The position numbers and the translations under genes are program-made. A stretch of DNA of 64,000 nt from Thermoanaerobacter sp049701115 (GTDB taxonomy: Bacteria > Bacillota > Thermoanaerobacteria > Thermoanaerobacterales > Thermoanaerobacteraceae): contig NZ_JBNATX010000004.1 in NCBI RefSeq assembly GCF_049701115.1, positions 19,286 through 83,285 of the forward strand, read 5' to 3'. The notes beneath the pieces were generated by a model. That model was not told the DNA's origin, ran no database searches, and saw only the letters and a program-made list of their open reading frames with translations. The first letter of the stretch is position 1; each line of letters starts with the position of its first letter. Of the stretch, positions 60,999 to 64,000 are shown piece by piece.

Positions 60999-61016
60999 AA
61001 TACACATATGTGTATT
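60999..61016 (-). promoter_or_regulatory. Perfect 18-bp palindrome, candidate activator site
   Basis: AATACACATATGTGTATT is a perfect palindrome about 100 bp upstream of the sigma-54 promoter and overlaps the stop codon of the regulator gene. It has no T-run, so it is not a terminator. A related half-site (ATACACATTAAAA) occurs at 60969-60981 and before the regulator gene. This is the likely upstream activating sequence. Confidence 0.6.
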
Positions 61017-63720
61017 AAAGTGAATAGATTATTTTCATTATGTTCACACATTCTTCTTCAGAGATATTTATACCGCATCCTTTTTCTAAAATCTTAACTG
61101 TATCCTTTACAGTCTTAAATTCATTTGGGTAATCTTTAATGTATTGTTGTGTATCTCTCACATGTGTCAAATCTCTGCCCTCAATAATACGCTCAATTGC
61201 ACAGGCAATATGAAGAATCAAGCCTATTGTAATATCTTCATTAAGCTTTATACCTCTCGCTATCAAAGCAGAATAAAATTGTTTGAATGAGGAGATATAC
61301 TTGTCAGCATCTATCCTCACATTTTCTTTTATGACTTCTCTCATATTGTCAATTAAACTCAGATTAGATACGGATTCTATTGCGTTTTTTAATACGGACA
61401 ACTTGTTTTTGTCAAAAACATCAGAGGTAGAGATGTACAATACAGTTTCATCTTCTGGATCTATGGCACTTACCACTGCCAAAACATTCTTTTCTTCTTT
61501 TATATTGAGAATTTTTTTCTTAAACTCTTTTTTGTTTTCAATTTCTATTGGAATTATATCTATATCTTTCTCTTTCAAGTTGAGTTCTCTCTCTAATATT
61601 GATTTAAGTTTAATTGCCGTACCTTCTCCTGTTATACAAGCCGTTATGATCACATTCCTTTTGAAAGAATTTTCAAACCTGACACTTTCTCTATAAATCC
61701 TCCCTACATAAGGGCTCAAATTCACCACTGCATCATATACCTCTTCTAAAGAAGCATTCAACAAGGCTTTCCTTGCTCCTTCTAATACCATAGGCGTAGA
61801 AACCATTTCAACAGTTTTTACCGGAATCCCTGTCTTTTCATATATCATATCGCCAAAAAATACCAGTGACCCCATATCGACAAGAAGTAATACTCCCTTG
61901 CCTCTATCTATTCTTTTTACAATGTTTGTTAAATTATTTAACGCAACTTCCGGCTTTTGATCAAGGGGCATGTTATATCCGATCACATAACTTTCCCCCA
62001 AAAGCCTATTAGCCACTTCTGCAATTGATGTAGCAGCTGCTTCTCCATGCATTGCAACCACAATTCCCACTCTTTCATCCCTTTTCTTTGTTTCTTCTTC
62101 GAGGCAGAGAAACATCGTAATAAAACCTGCTTCATCTTCAGGCACAACTATGTTGAATTCTTTTTCAATTTCTTCTTTTAATACTTTAGCTATTTCAAAC
62201 TCCTTTGGATATACCGTTTTTATATGTTCTAATTGATGGTTTACGATATCTTTGCCTTCCAATATCCTCTCAATAGAACTTGCGACATGCATAGAAAGCC
62301 CGTACAAAGTTTTATCGCTAAATTCTTTCTGCAATTTTTTGCTGGCGTAATTTAGAAAATTTTGTATCAGGTCTACTACTTTCTTGTCCACTACCTTGTA
62401 CAGCTCTTCTAAGTTGCTTTTTTCTAAATTCAAAAGATATCTTTTTAAATAAGTGTCAATATCAATACTCATAATAAGCTTAATATCCTCTTCACTCAAA
62501 CCCTTCTGCTCAAGAATCTTCCTTTTCTCTTCCAAAGCTTCATAAAAATTAAAAATTTGATTGCTTCTCTGAACGATCTGCACCATATCATCGGCAGAAA
62601 ACCTTATTATCTCTCCTGTAATGAATTTATCAATCTCTTCTCTTTTTTCCCTATACTTTAGAAAACCCTTTCTTACATACTCAGGCAAATCTTCTGTATG
62701 GACACATACGTTTTCATCCCTTTTCATCATATATCCCAGATACGCTTTAGCTATCGCAAGCTTTATATCACTTTTTAATTGTCCCACATTATTTGGACAA
62801 TCGTAAAGCAATAAGGCTTTTAAAGCATTAGAAGTAATCATTATATCTGTTTTGATAATAGCAGCTTCAGCTTTGAAAAAACTTTTAATAAGTTCAAACC
62901 TTTCTTCATACGTTCTCTCTGCCAAACTCGGGAGCTTAATTATCATTGGAATTCGCCTTATGAAAGTTTTAAGGAGCGCAGACTCAATATCTTCCGTGGT
63001 AGCACATATTATCAAAATATTTGCCTTATGCTCTACATCAGATTCGCCAAGTCTTCTGTACAATCCTTTATCGATAAGATAAAAAAGCATTTCTTGCCCC
63101 TCTGGAGGTAATCTGTGAACTTCATCCAAAAACAAAATCCCCCCATCAGCCTTTTCCACAAGGCCGACTTTGTCGCTGTCTGCACCGGTATAGGCACCCT
63201 TTTTTACTCCAAACAAATGAGCCATCAAAAGCTGAGGATTACTGGCATAATCTGCACAGTTAAAAGTCACAAAAGGAGCATTTTTCTTTATACGCCCAAT
63301 TTCTTTTGCAAAGTTGTACATAACTTCTGCAAACATAGACTTACCTGTTCCAGTTTCTCCAAGCAAAAGAGTATGGAGTCCATGAGGAGGATAAATTATG
63401 GCAGCTTTGGCTTGCTGTACAGCATTTTTGAGGCTTAACTCAGCACCTATTATTTCACTAAAAGCATCTTTTAACCTTAAAATGGTACTATCAGAGACAA
63501 AATTTATTTCCTTAACTTTATACAATACAGGTTTGCCCTCCACTTTTATCAATTTACCCTCTTTGAAAAGAGCATTTAAATCACTGGAAGCATTACTTCT
63601 TTGAATTTTTAACGCTTGTGCCACTTCTATAGCAGAAACTCCCCATATTTCTCCTTTATCTTTAAACTGTTTTTTGCAGACTTCTTGAACATAATTATAG
63701 ACTTTATCAATTCTTTTCAT
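61015..63720 (-). CDS. LevR/ManR-like sigma-54-dependent PTS regulator
   Basis: This 901-residue regulator has an N-terminal winged helix (about 1-70), then an AAA+ sigma-54 activator domain (about 80-340) with Walker A LLGETGTGKSMFAE, the sigma-54 contact loop KGAYTGADSDKVG and Walker B GGILFLDEVHRLP. A PRD (about 455-560), an EIIA(Man)-like domain (GIVVAMHGEAAATSIAEVAN), an EIIB-like domain and a second PRD complete it. Histidines in the PRD and EIIA regions are targets of PTS phosphorylation. AAGGGTG precedes the ATG. It should activate the adjacent sigma-54 promoter. Confidence 0.92.
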   Translation of the reverse strand: MKRIDKVYNYVQEVCKKQFKDKGEIWGVSAIEVAQALKIQRSNASSDLNALFKEGKLIKVEGKPVLYKVKEINFVSDSTILRLKDAFSEIIGAELSLKNAVQQAKAAIIYPPHGLHTLLLGETGTGKSMFAEVMYNFAKEIGRIKKNAPFVTFNCADYASNPQLLMAHLFGVKKGAYTGADSDKVGLVEKADGGILFLDEVHRLPPEGQEMLFYLIDKGLYRRLGESDVEHKANILIICATTEDIESALLKTFIRRIPMIIKLPSLAERTYEERFELIKSFFKAEAAIIKTDIMITSNALKALLLYDCPNNVGQLKSDIKLAIAKAYLGYMMKRDENVCVHTEDLPEYVRKGFLKYREKREEIDKFITGEIIRFSADDMVQIVQRSNQIFNFYEALEEKRKILEQKGLSEEDIKLIMSIDIDTYLKRYLLNLEKSNLEELYKVVDKKVVDLIQNFLNYASKKLQKEFSDKTLYGLSMHVASSIERILEGKDIVNHQLEHIKTVYPKEFEIAKVLKEEIEKEFNIVVPEDEAGFITMFLCLEEETKKRDERVGIVVAMHGEAAATSIAEVANRLLGESYVIGYNMPLDQKPEVALNNLTNIVKRIDRGKGVLLLVDMGSLVFFGDMIYEKTGIPVKTVEMVSTPMVLEGARKALLNASLEEVYDAVVNLSPYVGRIYRESVRFENSFKRNVIITACITGEGTAIKLKSILERELNLKEKDIDIIPIEIENKKEFKKKILNIKEEKNVLAVVSAIDPEDETVLYISTSDVFDKNKLSVLKNAIESVSNLSLIDNMREVIKENVRIDADKYISSFKQFYSALIARGIKLNEDITIGLILHIACAIERIIEGRDLTHVRDTQQYIKDYPNEFKTVKDTVKILEKGCGINISEEECVNIMKIIYSL

Positions 63721-63770
63721 AAGTACACCCTTCCCCTTTTTGTTCTATTTTATCATAAAACACAATAATA

Positions 63771-63783
63771 ATACACATTAAAA
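63771..63783. promoter_or_regulatory. Shared motif before the sigma-54 regulator gene
   Basis: ATACACATTAAAA upstream of the regulator start is the exact reverse complement of 60969-60981 near the chb promoter. It could be a binding site through which the regulator affects its own gene. Evidence is limited to sequence identity. Confidence 0.4.
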
Positions 63784-63870
63784 CTCTCTTTTTGATAAAT
63801 TTAAAGGGCGTATTGCCCTTATATACTGTTGACAAAACCCATATTAATTTAAGTGGCATTTTGTGTTAAT

Positions 63871-64000
63871 GCTCCGGAGTTGCAAAGCGACTAAACTAAG
63901 GCTCACTTTTCGAGCTCCGGCGGGGTGCCGGCCAATTCGCCATACGGCTCAGGTGGCCGCTCGCTTTGCTCGCCCCGCCTTCGCTTCTCAAGCTCGCCAA
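63871..64000. other. GC-rich segment of unknown nature at the window end
   Basis: By hand count about 81 of these 130 bases are G or C, against a clearly AT-rich window. It contains the palindrome CTCCGGAG, a CCGGC/GCCGG hairpin (in GCTCCGGCGGGGTGCCGG) and repeated CTCGC/GCTCGCC words. No convincing reading frame, rRNA or tRNA signature is seen. It may be a dispersed repeat or part of a structured RNA that continues past the window. The preceding 63,721-63,870 stretch holds only the regulator leader and a small hairpin (63804-63820). Confidence 0.5.

Noticed and set aside
60999..61016. Palindrome as terminator of the sigma-54 regulator gene
   Set aside because: It overlaps the stop codon, is AT-rich, and has no T-run on the minus strand, so a protein site is more likely.
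63804..63820. AAGGGC/GCCCTT hairpin as a terminator
   Set aside because: The stem is short, only a weak T-rich tail follows on either strand, and no upstream gene is visible in the window to judge it.
63829..63834. TTGACA as a plus-strand promoter
   Set aside because: No acceptable -10 hexamer lies 16-18 bases downstream, and no gene follows before the window end.

Overview
The window looks like a chromosome segment of a low-GC, anaerobic, thermophilic clostridium, most probably Thermoanaerobacter or a close relative. The basis is the AT-rich sequence, the strong AGGAGG-type ribosome sites with many GTG and TTG starts, the oxygen-independent (CbiD/CbiG/CbiX) cobalamin pathway, and proteins typical of that genus such as the 446-residue GH1 beta-glucosidase. 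This is inferred by recognition, not by a database search. No insertion sequence, CRISPR array, prophage, tRNA or rRNA gene was seen.

Positions 1 to about 24,100 (minus strand) hold a very large tetrapyrrole/cobalamin locus. A sigma-A promoter, a cobalamin riboswitch and an intrinsic terminator precede 27 tightly packed genes. In transcription order these are: a corrinoid ABC importer (btuFCD); amidation and nucleotide-loop genes (cbiA, cbiP, cbiB, cblT, cblS, cobD, cobU, cobS); the anaerobic corrin-ring genes (cbiX, C, D, E, T, L, F, G, H, J); and the early C5 tetrapyrrole genes (hemA, hemC, cobA-hemD, hemB, sirC, and hemL cut by the window edge). The adenosyltransferase gene cobO lies just upstream with its own promoter, terminator and a nearly identical riboswitch copy. 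Together these run from glutamyl-tRNA to adenosylcobalamin. Cobalt uptake, cobT and a cobC-type phosphatase are not in the window.

Positions 24,117 to 27,944 hold a moxR / DUF58 / DUF4129-like / lipoprotein operon of unknown role. It is divergent from a Fur-family regulator (probably Zur) and a zinc-type ABC transporter with two tandem binding proteins (28,090 to 31,871).

Positions 31,895 to 44,242 hold a beta-glycan oligosaccharide locus: a LacI-type regulator, an Opp-type ABC importer, and GH2, GH1 and GH5 enzymes, followed by a VOC-fold protein. Two matching AACACGTGTT palindromes mark likely operators. From 44,452 to 47,430 come a permuted papain-fold protein, a ferredoxin plus DUF169 pair, and dusB. 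A giant secreted double 5'-nucleotidase with SH3 repeats follows at 47,525 to 51,211, with a candidate Pho box upstream.

Positions 51,524 to 56,604 are a mannitol PTS operon (mtlA-mtlR-mtlF-mtlD) with a candidate MtlR operator. Positions 56,761 to 63,720 form a chitobiose-type PTS operon (chbC-chbG-chbB-chbA-chbF). It has a good -24/-12 sigma-54 promoter next to the gene for a LevR-like sigma-54 activator. The last 130 bases are abruptly GC-rich (about 62% by hand count), carry no recognised gene, and continue beyond the window.
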